This document shows, one piece after another, positions 1 to 7,346 of a stretch of DNA of 24,724 nt. The DNA comes from JAFGPF01 sp964500415 (lineage in GTDB: Bacteria; Chloroflexota; Dehalococcoidia; Dehalococcoidales; RBG-16-60-22): positions 1-24,724 of the forward strand of contig CAZCOB010000026.1 in assembly GCA_964500415.1 (NCBI GenBank), given 5' to 3'. The notes below the pieces were generated by a model. That model worked only from the letters and a program-made list of their open reading frames with translations. It was not told the DNA's origin and ran no database searches. Position 1 is the stretch's first letter, and every line of letters starts with the position of its first letter. The translations under genes and the position numbers were made by a program.

Positions 1-221
1 TCCGTCTTTCTATTCTACCTGACTTTGGTGTCCATTAAACCCATCCTACCTCAGGTCCTTATACAACATATGTACAAATTCTGTATAATATTCGGAATAG
101 AAGTTGATGGGGTACCACCGTTCTTAAGTCAATCAAGTTGGTGTCATGCCTTTATATTCATGTAAATGCCAAAAATACTACCTACACACATCAGATATCC
201 CACTTATAGAATGCGCCGGTC

Positions 222-1034
222 TCAATTCGAACGGATTTTATGCTTAATGTTCCTTGCGTAACTGTATAAGCGGGGATATTTCATCAATTCTTGGCGCATT
301 CTACTTAATCTGAGATACCTGAGATGATATCTAAGCCTACTGGTAAAAGGTACCCGATTACCCAAACCTTCCTCTATTTTATAAACGCACGGGCCGCATA
401 CTCCACAAGGAGCCCCATTCGCCCGGGGAGTTTGACAAAACCAAATAAGTTGCATTAAGTCGTAGAAGCATTCCTTCCTGGATATCATCTCCATATCATC
501 TTTCGTCAAATTGAATATAGGAAATGTGAAATACTTAAAAAGTGTATGTTCATCTGATCCATTAGCCTTGGGGTCAATCTTGAACAACGAATCATTTTCG
601 TCACCTAAATTAACGACGAATGCTTCTAAGACTTTGTACGCTTTACCATCTCGATAATGAACGGACAACTCTATATCTTTGACCCCCGTGTTGTGAGCAA
701 ATCTGGCAAACCAATCATATTGGGAGCCTAAGCGAGTAAAGTAAGTTCCAGCTATCCTTTCATAGCTCTGTGTTATGTCTTTGTTTGGCTGTATGTTAAG
801 CCTTTCTATGTATTGAGTAGGCCGTAAAAGGTCTTTTGTCTTGGGATGCTTGGCAAATATACGTTGCTTTATATTTTGCATGGCGCGACATTCGAGTCGG
901 GTCGATCTACGATCCGGGTCAATTACGTAATATGGCTGTACCGGCCTGTGCTCTACCAGGAGTAAGTAAAGCAGCCTGAATGTTGAATCCCATCCGCCCG
1001 TCCATAACAAATTCGTAACATCGTTATTTTTCAT
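222..1034 (-). CDS. QueC-like PP-loop ATPase (7-cyano-7-deazaguanine synthase family), accessory-cluster paralog
   Basis: A 270-residue protein. Residues 11-17 read WTGGWDS, a variant of the PP-loop SGGxDS motif that binds ATP in adenylating N-type ATPases. Near the C-terminus, Cys200, Cys210, Cys213 and Cys216 form the four-cysteine zinc site typical of QueC (W-F-C ... P-C-G-x-C-x-x-C). QueC converts 7-carboxy-7-deazaguanine to preQ0 with ATP and ammonia. Paralogs of this kind with a Trp in the PP-loop also occur in surface-polysaccharide clusters, where their substrate is unknown to me. A good ribosome site (AAGGAG, 8 nt before ATG) supports the start. It follows an AsnB-like gene by about 135 bp on the same strand, so both are probably co-transcribed. 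No other queuosine genes are visible, which argues against a role in tRNA modification. Family call firm, substrate unknown. Confidence 0.8.
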   Translation of the reverse strand: MKNNDVTNLLWTGGWDSTFRLLYLLLVEHRPVQPYYVIDPDRRSTRLECRAMQNIKQRIFAKHPKTKDLLRPTQYIERLNIQPNKDITQSYERIAGTYFTRLGSQYDWFARFAHNTGVKDIELSVHYRDGKAYKVLEAFVVNLGDENDSLFKIDPKANGSDEHTLFKYFTFPIFNLTKDDMEMISRKECFYDLMQLIWFCQTPRANGAPCGVCGPCVYKIEEGLGNRVPFTSRLRYHLRYLRLSRMRQELMKYPRLYSYARNIKHKIRSN

Positions 1035-1169
1035 AAGTGATACTCCTTTGGTTACCGCAAAGCGTACCTAGAGAGAACTGTGACTATCGAGTTTCATATG
1101 CCGGGCAGTACTTGTATAATCCACTACCTTATACGTTAAAAATATACTACTCTATCGACCTTGCCATTT

Positions 1170-3002
1170 TCATTCCAGCTCCACTTTGTTAATGATAAAC
1201 TTGGAGTGGTTCTCTTTTAGCCATAATTCTGTGAACAACATTCCCCAAAAAAAATGAAGCATCTGAGGAGAAACAGTTCTATGTAAAAATAATGAATTAA
1301 TCAACCCCTCAATTTTTCGAGTTAATATGAAATCTGATAAAAATGTACCTGGATTTAAAAGAATTTCACACAAAAAATCATGCACCTCATCTCGAAGCAG
1401 CCAGGTTAGAAGGGGAGGAGTGAATCCCCTTTTCTCCCGATATATGAATTCATACGGCAAATAATTCTCCAATAATTTTTTAAGAGGCCACTTTAACACT
1501 CCGTTCCTATTTTTACAATTCCAGGATAATTTTCCCTGCTCCACCAATATATCCTTCCATAGATATGGATAAACTACATCCGTAAAATGTTCTTTCCCAA
1601 CATTAAAGGTTTTCAAACATGTCGTTCGAGTGTTCCGCAGTAAAAGTCCAACTGACGCTTTGGGACCAAATGAAGCATTATATGCCTCTGTATTTGTCCA
1701 TAAACTAAACATCTTCAGAAATGCTGAGCTAACATCTTGGGCACAATCCCTTGTTTGGTCGGTGAAAAATGACTCGATTGGAGATAAAACTATGGGACTG
1801 AGCAGGATATCTCTTTCACATGTCTTTGCTAGCATGGCGAAAAGTGACACGAGCTTTGATTGCCGCCTGTGCATACCAGCGTTGTCGTATAAGACTCGGC
1901 CTACCTGCTTAATAAACCTCGGTTGAGCGTAAAGTAATCTCCACAGGAGATGACGAGCTAATGTGCCAAAACCAAAGCAAATGTCAGCACCGTTCCCGTC
2001 AATTAGTATACCTCCTTCTTGGTGCCTGCTTTTTATCTTATTCATCAGATAGTATGTCGGAATCGTTGAAAAATCAGAAAAAGGGTGCATGTATGAGGAT
2101 GCAGCCCCCTTGATTGCTGGAACTACATCATCCGGTTCCATATAGAAAGTGTACAGGTTAATATGTGCACTGCTTGCCGCTGCTTGTGCAAAAGTTAATT
2201 CAGGGTCATTTTCCCCAAATGAGAGAAAGAATCCATCTACATTATTTTCTGAATGGAGATAGTGGGCAAAAAGCGGTGAATCAACACCACCACTGAAGAG
2301 TATTGAAGCATCTATTGAATTCAGGAACTGCGCGGACTTTTGTAATATGTCTTTTGTTGGTTTAAGGTTACAGCCGTTAACTTCGGAAAAATCAAACTTA
2401 AAATATGGTTGTATTTCAATCTTAAAGCTGGGAGTTGAGCATGTCGCATATTGTGAAGGAGGGACACTATGTATGTTTTTGATTATGGTGATTGGGTCAG
2501 GTGGTCCACCGAATTTTAAAATGGCATAAATAGCTTTCGGTTCAATCTCAAATTTACTGAAATTCAAAAGTAAACGGTAATCATCACATATGATAAGCCC
2601 TTTATTAGGTATCTGTATATAAAATATTCGACCACCTGAGGCTCTCGGAGATGCTAATCTTACTACCAGCTCTTCCTGGTGACGGTTTACTGAAATTATA
2701 TTAACATTCGATACAATCTTATCCAGGAATTGATAAAAAACATTGTCGCAAGATTCAACGATATCCTTTGAAGGTTTAAAAAGATGGTATCCATCCTCAG
2801 GGTTTCCAGCTACCGGAATACCATCTACTAACAGCAGATGCATATCGTCACTATATGAATAATGCTTATCAATAGTATGAAAGAACCACCCAACATAATT
2901 TTCGGATTCAATCACGAACTCTCGTAACTTAACGGTACTGTTATTTCTAAATACTTCCTCAACACTCAAATTACGTGCTGGGAGAACATAACCTCCAATC
3001 AT
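1170..3002 (-). CDS. Asparagine synthetase-related amide/amidine-forming ligase lacking the glutaminase cysteine
   Basis: A 610-residue protein with AsnB architecture: an N-terminal Ntn-glutaminase-like domain (about 1-200) and a C-terminal PP-loop synthetase domain. Visible synthetase motifs are SGGVDS (237-242), DGNGAD (335-340, equivalent to the GEGADE region of AsnB) and a KRGF-PP segment near residue 530. The N-terminus reads Met-Ile-Gly-Gly, so the nucleophilic Cys2 of functional glutaminases is Ile. The same loss is seen in beta-lactam synthetase and lasso-peptide cyclases, which adenylate a carboxylate but do not hydrolyse glutamine. The start is supported by GGAG 9 nt upstream. It is the first gene after a NusG-paralog gene and a hairpin-containing leader. 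Base composition is visibly AT-richer than glmS, suggesting acquisition. Likely role: ATP-dependent amidation or cyclisation of a carboxylate in an accessory pathway. The substrate cannot be told. Confidence 0.8.
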   Translation of the reverse strand: MIGGYVLPARNLSVEEVFRNNSTVKLREFVIESENYVGWFFHTIDKHYSYSDDMHLLLVDGIPVAGNPEDGYHLFKPSKDIVESCDNVFYQFLDKIVSNVNIISVNRHQEELVVRLASPRASGGRIFYIQIPNKGLIICDDYRLLLNFSKFEIEPKAIYAILKFGGPPDPITIIKNIHSVPPSQYATCSTPSFKIEIQPYFKFDFSEVNGCNLKPTKDILQKSAQFLNSIDASILFSGGVDSPLFAHYLHSENNVDGFFLSFGENDPELTFAQAAASSAHINLYTFYMEPDDVVPAIKGAASSYMHPFSDFSTIPTYYLMNKIKSRHQEGGILIDGNGADICFGFGTLARHLLWRLLYAQPRFIKQVGRVLYDNAGMHRRQSKLVSLFAMLAKTCERDILLSPIVLSPIESFFTDQTRDCAQDVSSAFLKMFSLWTNTEAYNASFGPKASVGLLLRNTRTTCLKTFNVGKEHFTDVVYPYLWKDILVEQGKLSWNCKNRNGVLKWPLKKLLENYLPYEFIYREKRGFTPPLLTWLLRDEVHDFLCEILLNPGTFLSDFILTRKIEGLINSLFLHRTVSPQMLHFFWGMLFTELWLKENHSKFIINKVELE

Positions 3003-3062
3003 TCAACTTAACTCCAAAGTAATTAATGTCATCACCATAATAGACTCGAGGCATGCTCCGCC

Positions 3063-3082
3063 CTCTCAGCCTTAGCCGAGAG
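3063..3082 (-). promoter_or_regulatory. 8-bp RNA hairpin in the leader of the AsnB-like gene
   Basis: On the minus strand CTCTCGGC (3082-3075) and GCTGAGAG (3070-3063) pair over 8 bp (one G-U) around a TAAG tetraloop. It lies in the 137-nt gap between the NusG-paralog gene and the AsnB-like gene. It is followed by GGCGGAGC rather than a U-run, so it is not an intrinsic terminator. LoaP-type antiterminators are known to act at a hairpin in the operon leader; that this is such an element is inference. Confidence 0.45.
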
Positions 3083-3139
3083 TTAAAAAATTTCTATTTT
3101 ACTGCCTATCACTCCGCGTCTTCTTAGAAAGAGAAACTA

Positions 3140-3679
3140 CTACGCAGATCCGCTGGCATAACGAACTGCCAAGTCAAGCCCTCGGTAAGGAGAGCCGGCC
3201 TTAAGGTCTTCTTCCGGGAGCTCCACTTTGCTTAACTGACCCAAGGCCTCAAGGAGCACCTGGCAACGCTGTCTAGCGGGAATATATCTTTGAAAAATAC
3301 CTTCCAGACCTGAAAGAGGTCCTACGGTGACCACTACGCGGTCACCGGGCGAAAAGCGAGGTGCATACCCACCACCATTCCACCAGGACACCCGGTGTTT
3401 GAGGTGAGTTATCACTTCATCTGACACCGGGGTAATTTCCTCGCCGGTGGCAAGAAAGTAACACAAGCCAGGCGTCCAGCGGACAGTCGGCCAGTCAGGA
3501 GACTGAAGGTCAATATTGCAGAAGAGATACGTGGGGAATAAGGGTTCCAGCTTTGCCTTGCCGCCGGCGGGGCGACGAATGATAGGGAGAAAGACACTGA
3601 TATCCATGGTATCGGTGAGATATGTCTCCACCCATCGCTCTTTAGCGGGTTTGGTCTTGGCTACGTACCATGCCTTCAT
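3140..3679 (-). CDS. NusG paralog, RfaH/LoaP/UpxY-type specialised transcription antiterminator
   Basis: A 179-residue protein. Residues 1-95 form a NGN domain beginning MKAWYVAKTKPAKE and containing the PLFPTYLF signature typical of RfaH-like proteins. A KOW domain follows (about 108-155: FSPGDRVVV ... GLEGIF). Such proteins bind RNA polymerase and suppress pausing and termination over one particular long operon, usually for capsule, exopolysaccharide or natural products. The ATG at 3679 is chosen because homologs begin with this W-Y-V strand and a purine-rich GGGAGAAG lies upstream; the frame stays open into glmS up to 3850 but that extension is not NusG-like. It sits 46 bp after glmS and just before the AsnB-like gene. 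It is therefore placed to control the AsnB/QueC-like operon. It is not the housekeeping nusG, which would sit beside secE and rplK. Confidence 0.85.
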   Translation of the reverse strand: MKAWYVAKTKPAKERWVETYLTDTMDISVFLPIIRRPAGGKAKLEPLFPTYLFCNIDLQSPDWPTVRWTPGLCYFLATGEEITPVSDEVITHLKHRVSWWNGGGYAPRFSPGDRVVVTVGPLSGLEGIFQRYIPARQRCQVLLEALGQLSKVELPEEDLKAGSPYRGLDLAVRYASGSA

Positions 3680-3725
3680 ATTTTCTCGCTTTCTTCTCCC
3701 GACTCGAAGTTTCGCTTCATATCCC

Positions 3726-5510
3726 CTACTTAACGGTGACCGATTTTGCCAGGTTACGCGGTCGGTCAGGGTCCTTGCCGCGGGCAACGGCGGCATAATA
3801 AGCCAGCAGTTGCAGCGGCACCACGCTAACCAGGGGGTAGAATATCTCATCGACTTTAGGGAGCTTTATCCACTCGTCGAAAATATCGTTATTCCTATCG
3901 GAGAGACCGATGATGAAAGCGCCTCTCGCCTTCGTCTCCATCGCGTTGGAAAGGGTGTCATTGTAGGTGTAATCGTTGGGACAGATGGTCAGCACCGGTG
4001 TCCCCTTTTCCATCAAGGCAAGGGTGCCATGTTTCAGTTCACCGGCCGGCATTCCCTCGGCATGAATATAAGATATTTCCTTTAGCTTGAGGGCACCTTC
4101 GAGAGCGATGGCATAATTTATGCCACGGGCAAGAAAATAGAAATCGGCTCTATCTCTTATTTCATTCCCCAGCTTCCTTACCTTGTGCCCGTTGCTTTTC
4201 AGGTTCTTTCTGATAAGACCGCTAATCTCCCTGAGTGATTGCCTCCCCTGTTCCAGCTGGTTGAGCATGGCAAAAGTCAGCAGGTAGAATATTACCAGCT
4301 GCGCTACGAACGTCTTGGTGGCGGCAACACACAGTTCCGGTCCACAGTTCAAATAGATTACCTTATCGCTCATCCTGGTTAGTGTCGAGCCGGGGACATT
4401 GACCATAGAGATAACCCTGGCCCCGCTGGCCTTGGCTATCTTTACTCCGGAAATGACGTCGGCGGTTTCACCGCTTTGAGAGATGGCTATCACCATGGTT
4501 TTTTTATCTATTGAGTTGGCGAAATATTCGAATTCAGAGCCCATCACCACCTCACAAAACAGACCGGCCATGTTCGAGAAAAGGTATCTGCCGACAAGGG
4601 CAGCATGTCTTGAAGTGCCACAGGCGGTAATAATCACCTGCTTGGCTCTCAGCGCCTCAAGAGCGAGTTCTATCAGCAACCCGTCGTCCTGGCGCATGGC
4701 GGTTTCTATAGCATCCGGCTCCTCAAGTATCTCCTTTATCATGTAGTGTTTATGCCCGTTCTTTGATGGTGCGAGCCATTCCCAGGTAACCGGCTGCGGC
4801 TCTTTCTGAATCTCTTCCCCTTCCCGATTGATAATCGTAATGCCATCCCGGCTGACCACGGCTACCTCGTATTCTTCCAGAGGAATAACACGATCGGCCC
4901 GACCGAGGATGGAGATAATATCGCTGGCTATGAAGTATCCCTGAGCACCTATCCCGATCACCAGCGGGCTTTCCTTCTTGGCGGCTACTATCTTGTCCGG
5001 CTCCCGGCTCGAGATGGCTACTATGGCATATGAGCCCTCCAACTCGGCTATGGTGCTCAGCATGGCTTCCCGTAGCGAGGCACCGTCGGCCAGATTGTCT
5101 TCTAAAAGGTGAGCAATTACCTCGGTATCAGTATCCGAGGAAAAATGGTGCCGGCTCTCCAGCCGCCGGCGCAGGCTCTGATAGTTATCTATTATCCCGT
5201 TGTGAACCAGGGCTACCTCGGATTTACAGTCAAGGTGGGGGTGGGCATTCTCAAAGGTGACCTTGCCGTGAGTGGCCCAGCGTACATGTCCGATGCCCAC
5301 GCTTCCCGGCAGTTCATCCAGACCGCATTCCTTATTTACCGCCGCCACCCTGCCCACGCCTTTTTTACACCATATGGCGCCGTTTTCGACTGTGGCCAGA
5401 CCAGCAGAATCGTATCCGCGGTACTCCAGAGTTTCCAGGCAGCTATATATTATGGGAGCTACCCGTCCGTTTAATTGTCCATTACCTAAAAATCCAACTA
5501 TGCCGCACAT
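3726..5510 (-). CDS. glmS: Glutamine-fructose-6-phosphate aminotransferase (isomerizing)
   Basis: A complete 594-residue GlmS. The N-terminus MCGIVGFLG carries the catalytic Cys exposed after Met removal (glutaminase domain about 1-215). Two SIS sugar-isomerase domains follow, with the SQSGET motif in the first and the conserved EGxPAGELKHG and C-terminal LAKSVTVK signatures. It makes glucosamine-6-phosphate from fructose-6-phosphate and glutamine, feeding UDP-GlcNAc for peptidoglycan-like and surface glycans in the cytoplasm. An AAGGA site lies 7-8 nt upstream of the ATG. It is followed 46 bp later by a NusG paralog, so amino-sugar supply may be co-expressed with an accessory glycan pathway. 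No glmS ribozyme is evident in the 190-bp upstream gap. That gap does contain a pair of AGTC/GGTC boxes 12 bp apart on the minus strand (about 5594-5609). Confidence 0.97.
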   Translation of the reverse strand: MCGIVGFLGNGQLNGRVAPIIYSCLETLEYRGYDSAGLATVENGAIWCKKGVGRVAAVNKECGLDELPGSVGIGHVRWATHGKVTFENAHPHLDCKSEVALVHNGIIDNYQSLRRRLESRHHFSSDTDTEVIAHLLEDNLADGASLREAMLSTIAELEGSYAIVAISSREPDKIVAAKKESPLVIGIGAQGYFIASDIISILGRADRVIPLEEYEVAVVSRDGITIINREGEEIQKEPQPVTWEWLAPSKNGHKHYMIKEILEEPDAIETAMRQDDGLLIELALEALRAKQVIITACGTSRHAALVGRYLFSNMAGLFCEVVMGSEFEYFANSIDKKTMVIAISQSGETADVISGVKIAKASGARVISMVNVPGSTLTRMSDKVIYLNCGPELCVAATKTFVAQLVIFYLLTFAMLNQLEQGRQSLREISGLIRKNLKSNGHKVRKLGNEIRDRADFYFLARGINYAIALEGALKLKEISYIHAEGMPAGELKHGTLALMEKGTPVLTICPNDYTYNDTLSNAMETKARGAFIIGLSDRNNDIFDEWIKLPKVDEIFYPLVSVVPLQLLAYYAAVARGKDPDRPRNLAKSVTVK

Positions 5511-5699
5511 TTTTCTGTCCTTTCGTTCATAGTCTTGATTGTTCTGTCAGTTTTCCAGTGTCCGAACTATTAATATAATCTTTTCGGTAAAATGACCTTT
5601 AAAATGACTTCCGGTAAATCTAAATAGCTACACATCCCCCACTATCGGGGTTAAGGTAGCATAACAATCAATTATGTAGACACTGGTCTGAATTTACGT

Positions 5700-6161
5700 T
5701 CACTCCTTCCGTTCCCGGCGCTTTCCGATGCTGACCCTCGGTTCAATCATCAAAGCATCTGTTCTTTCCCCGAGTTCGTCCTGCCCGGGTGTAACCCTCC
5801 CCAGGTTCTTACGCCGGAGCAGGGCACGCACACGTGCTGTAAGCTCCATCAGGCTTGGGGGATTTAACATATAAACATCTGCGCCGAACTCCAGCACATC
5901 CGTCGGGTCGTTGTCTTTGCCCACCGCAATAATAGGCACGTAGGATGCTTGCCTTATACGCGAGAGGGGGTCTTGCTTGTTCACCGGGGATAATTCTCGC
6001 TCTATCACAACCAGGTCAGGGGATGCTCTACGCAGCTTTTTCAATCCTTCAACCCCATCTCTGGCTCGCCAAACGTAATATCCCACCGTACGAAGTGCCG
6101 TTACCAACTGAGAAGCAAGGTTATCATCTTTGACAATTACTAAAATTCTTTCTCGTTCCAT
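5700..6161 (-). CDS. Stand-alone pseudo-receiver response regulator (Glu at the phospho-Asp site)
   Basis: A 153-residue protein with a CheY-like receiver fold over residues 5-117 and a charged, probably disordered tail. The acidic pair is present (Asp12-Asp13). The phosphoryl-accepting Asp aligns with Glu54 in the strand P-D-L-V-V-I-E. The conserved Thr/Ser is Gly, and the conserved Lys of the KP-F motif is Asn100 (N-P-P). It should therefore not be phosphorylated normally and may act as a constitutively active-like or partner-binding domain. The ATG at 6161 follows GGGAG by 5 nt; a TTG lies one codon earlier. An array of 11-bp GGTC repeats occupies 6234-6324, directly upstream. No output domain is present. 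The fold is confident; the function is unknown. Confidence 0.8.
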   Translation of the reverse strand: MERERILVIVKDDNLASQLVTALRTVGYYVWRARDGVEGLKKLRRASPDLVVIERELSPVNKQDPLSRIRQASYVPIIAVGKDNDPTDVLEFGADVYMLNPPSLMELTARVRALLRRKNLGRVTPGQDELGERTDALMIEPRVSIGKRRERKE

Positions 6162-6216
6162 CAAATCTCCCGCTAGGCTTAACCACTATAACGAACACAC
6201 GCAATTAGTTTAGCAT

Positions 6217-6366
6217 TCAAGAATCCAATTTCAGGTCTAAAAAGTCCAAGCTGTGGTATGAAAATGGTCTAGACAAAGTCAAGTTAAGGTCCAAATTCGG
6301 TCCTATCCTGGTCGCAATCTGGGCACAGTTTCCGGCGGACAGCAGGCAACCAGGGAAATAAGACAT
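6217..6366 (-). CDS. Possible 49-residue small ORF ending inside repeat array A
   Basis: An ATG at 6366 is preceded by a near-perfect ribosome site (CAGGAGGAACGAAT-ATG). It opens a 49-codon frame beginning MSYFPGCLLSAG. The second half of the frame is encoded by the 11-bp repeat array, giving a Leu/Asp-rich tail that looks like chance translation. It resembles no family I know. It could be a translated leader peptide, the 5' end of a gene overwritten by the repeats, or fortuitous. It lies downstream of the OmpR-type regulator gene and upstream of the pseudo-receiver gene. Confidence 0.25.
   Translation of the reverse strand: MSYFPGCLLSAGNCAQIATRIGPNLDLNLTLSRPFSYHSLDFLDLKLDS
6234..6324. repeat. 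Array A: 11-bp direct repeats with GGTC core
   Basis: Boxes of the form (A/G)GTC or GGTA start at 6234, 6243, 6255, 6266, 6277, 6288, 6299 and 6310, with a GGGC at 6321. After two irregular steps (9 and 12 bp) the period is exactly 11 bp over seven starts. Example units are GGTCCAAATTC and GGTCTAGACAA. The array lies 70-160 bp upstream of the pseudo-receiver gene. An ACTATA (minus-strand TATAGT) at 6184-6189 is a possible -10 between the array and that gene. Eleven-bp tandem boxes match the binding geometry of OmpR-type and SARP/BTAD winged-helix activators. That assignment is inferred. Confidence 0.75.
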
Positions 6367-6426
6367 ATTCGTTCCTCCTGAAAAATAGAGATTGCCGCGT
6401 GTCAACAGACACAGGAATTGTCCCGG

Positions 6427-7122
6427 CTATTCGGATCTGACCATCCGGTAACCCACGCCTCGTTCTGAAATGATCAGAGGTTTACCACCGTTAGGTTCCA
6501 GCTTCTGGCGCAGCCGGTAAACGTACCTCTTGACGAAACCCACTTCAGTGCTGTATTCAGAACCCCATACTCTTCCCAGCAGTACCTCATGGGAAACAAT
6601 CCTGCCCTGATTTCTTACCAACTCTAAAAGGATACGGTACTCGATGGGAGTCAGCCTGACCGGTTTGTCCAACAAGAGAACTTCCCGTGTACTGGCATTG
6701 ATGGTCAGCCTATCACCTACGGATATTGGTTGTTCTTCCTTGAAATTGAAGCCAAGGCCCCAGGTACGGCGTAACAATACAATGACCTTGGTTAAAAGCT
6801 CTATGGGACTGAATGGCATATTGACACAATCGTCGGCTCCCGCCTCCAGGCACCGTACCCTGTCCATGTCGCTATGCCCTTCGGAAAGGACGATCAAGGG
6901 AACATGCGAGAACTCTCGAATCCTGGTAATGAGTTCGGCCATATCCATATCAGTCACATCCGAGCTCACTATGACCAGGTCGGGTATCTCGGTTTCAACC
7001 ATCTCAATCCCTTTTTGACCCTCTGCGACCGAGTGCACGACCACATTTGACCAACGGACCTTGAGACAGAAATGGATATCCCTTGTCACCATGCGATTAT
7101 CGCTAATGACGATGACTTTCAA
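6427..7122 (-). CDS. OmpR-family winged-helix response regulator with degenerate receiver
   Basis: A 231-residue protein starting at TTG 7122, chosen because AAGGAGG lies 5 nt upstream and the product then begins directly with the first receiver strand (MKVIVISDN). An ATG 15 codons earlier lacks such a site. The receiver (1-118) lacks key residues. One acidic-pair Asp is Ser7 (only Asp8 remains), the phospho-Asp aligns with Ser53 (P-D-L-V-I-V-S), and the conserved Lys is Met102 (N-M-P-F). The C-terminal Trans_reg_C domain (about 130-228) is intact, with the LTPIEYRIL helix, the recognition segment around VGFVKRYVYRLRQKL and a terminal GVGYRM hairpin. It should bind direct-repeat DNA independently of phosphorylation. 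It neighbours array A and a second pseudo-receiver gene. No cognate kinase is adjacent in the same transcription unit. Confidence 0.85.
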   Translation of the reverse strand: MKVIVISDNRMVTRDIHFCLKVRWSNVVVHSVAEGQKGIEMVETEIPDLVIVSSDVTDMDMAELITRIREFSHVPLIVLSEGHSDMDRVRCLEAGADDCVNMPFSPIELLTKVIVLLRRTWGLGFNFKEEQPISVGDRLTINASTREVLLLDKPVRLTPIEYRILLELVRNQGRIVSHEVLLGRVWGSEYSTEVGFVKRYVYRLRQKLEPNGGKPLIISERGVGYRMVRSE

Positions 7123-7218
7123 AGCTCCTCCTTCCGCCGATGTCTTTAGCCAATAAGCGGACATCAACTCGAGAAGTACGTTTCTCTGAAAACACGTCTA
7201 TTAGCTTATCGCCTGATG

Positions 7219-7266
7219 AAAAAACCCGCATGACTAATCGCTTTAAATTATGAAATAGTCATGGGT
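7219..7266 (-). terminator. Intrinsic terminator after the NarL-type regulator gene
   Basis: On the minus strand CATGACTA (7263-7256) and TAGTCATG (7236-7229) form a perfect 8-bp stem around a 19-nt loop. An outer CCC/GGG extension carries a small bulge, and a run of six T (7224-7219) follows. It lies about 85 bp beyond the stop of the NarL-type regulator gene, so it probably closes the kinase/regulator operon and separates it from the OmpR-type regulator gene. Confidence 0.7.
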
Positions 7267-7279
7267 AAAAAGTAATCGG

Positions 7280-7315
7280 GAAAAGCCTGATTTTTACTTC
7301 GAAAAACCAGATTTT
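7280..7315. repeat. Two 15-bp near-identical direct repeats, 21-bp period
   Basis: GAAAAGCCTGATTTT (7280-7294) and GAAAAACCAGATTTT (7301-7315) differ at two positions and are spaced exactly 21 bp, two helical turns. Each is also partly self-complementary (GAAAA...TTTTC). They lie between the NarL-type regulator stop and its terminator. They may be a dimer-of-dimers protein site or 3' UTR hairpins. Confidence 0.45.
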
Positions 7316-7346
7316 CAGAGAGGGGGAATCCTGATAAGTCCGGGGA

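Noticed and set aside
3680..3850. N-terminal extension of the NusG paralog into glmS
   Set aside because: The extension overlaps the glmS 3' end, has no NusG-like sequence, and the ATG at 3679 matches the family start with a purine-rich site before it.
5511..5699. glmS ribozyme or riboswitch upstream of glmS
   Set aside because: No conserved ribozyme core or convincing multi-stem structure could be recognised in the 190-bp gap.
7123..7167. 15-codon longer start for the OmpR-type regulator
   Set aside because: AAGGAGG is placed for the TTG at 7122 and the receiver's first strand begins there; the upstream ATG has no ribosome site.
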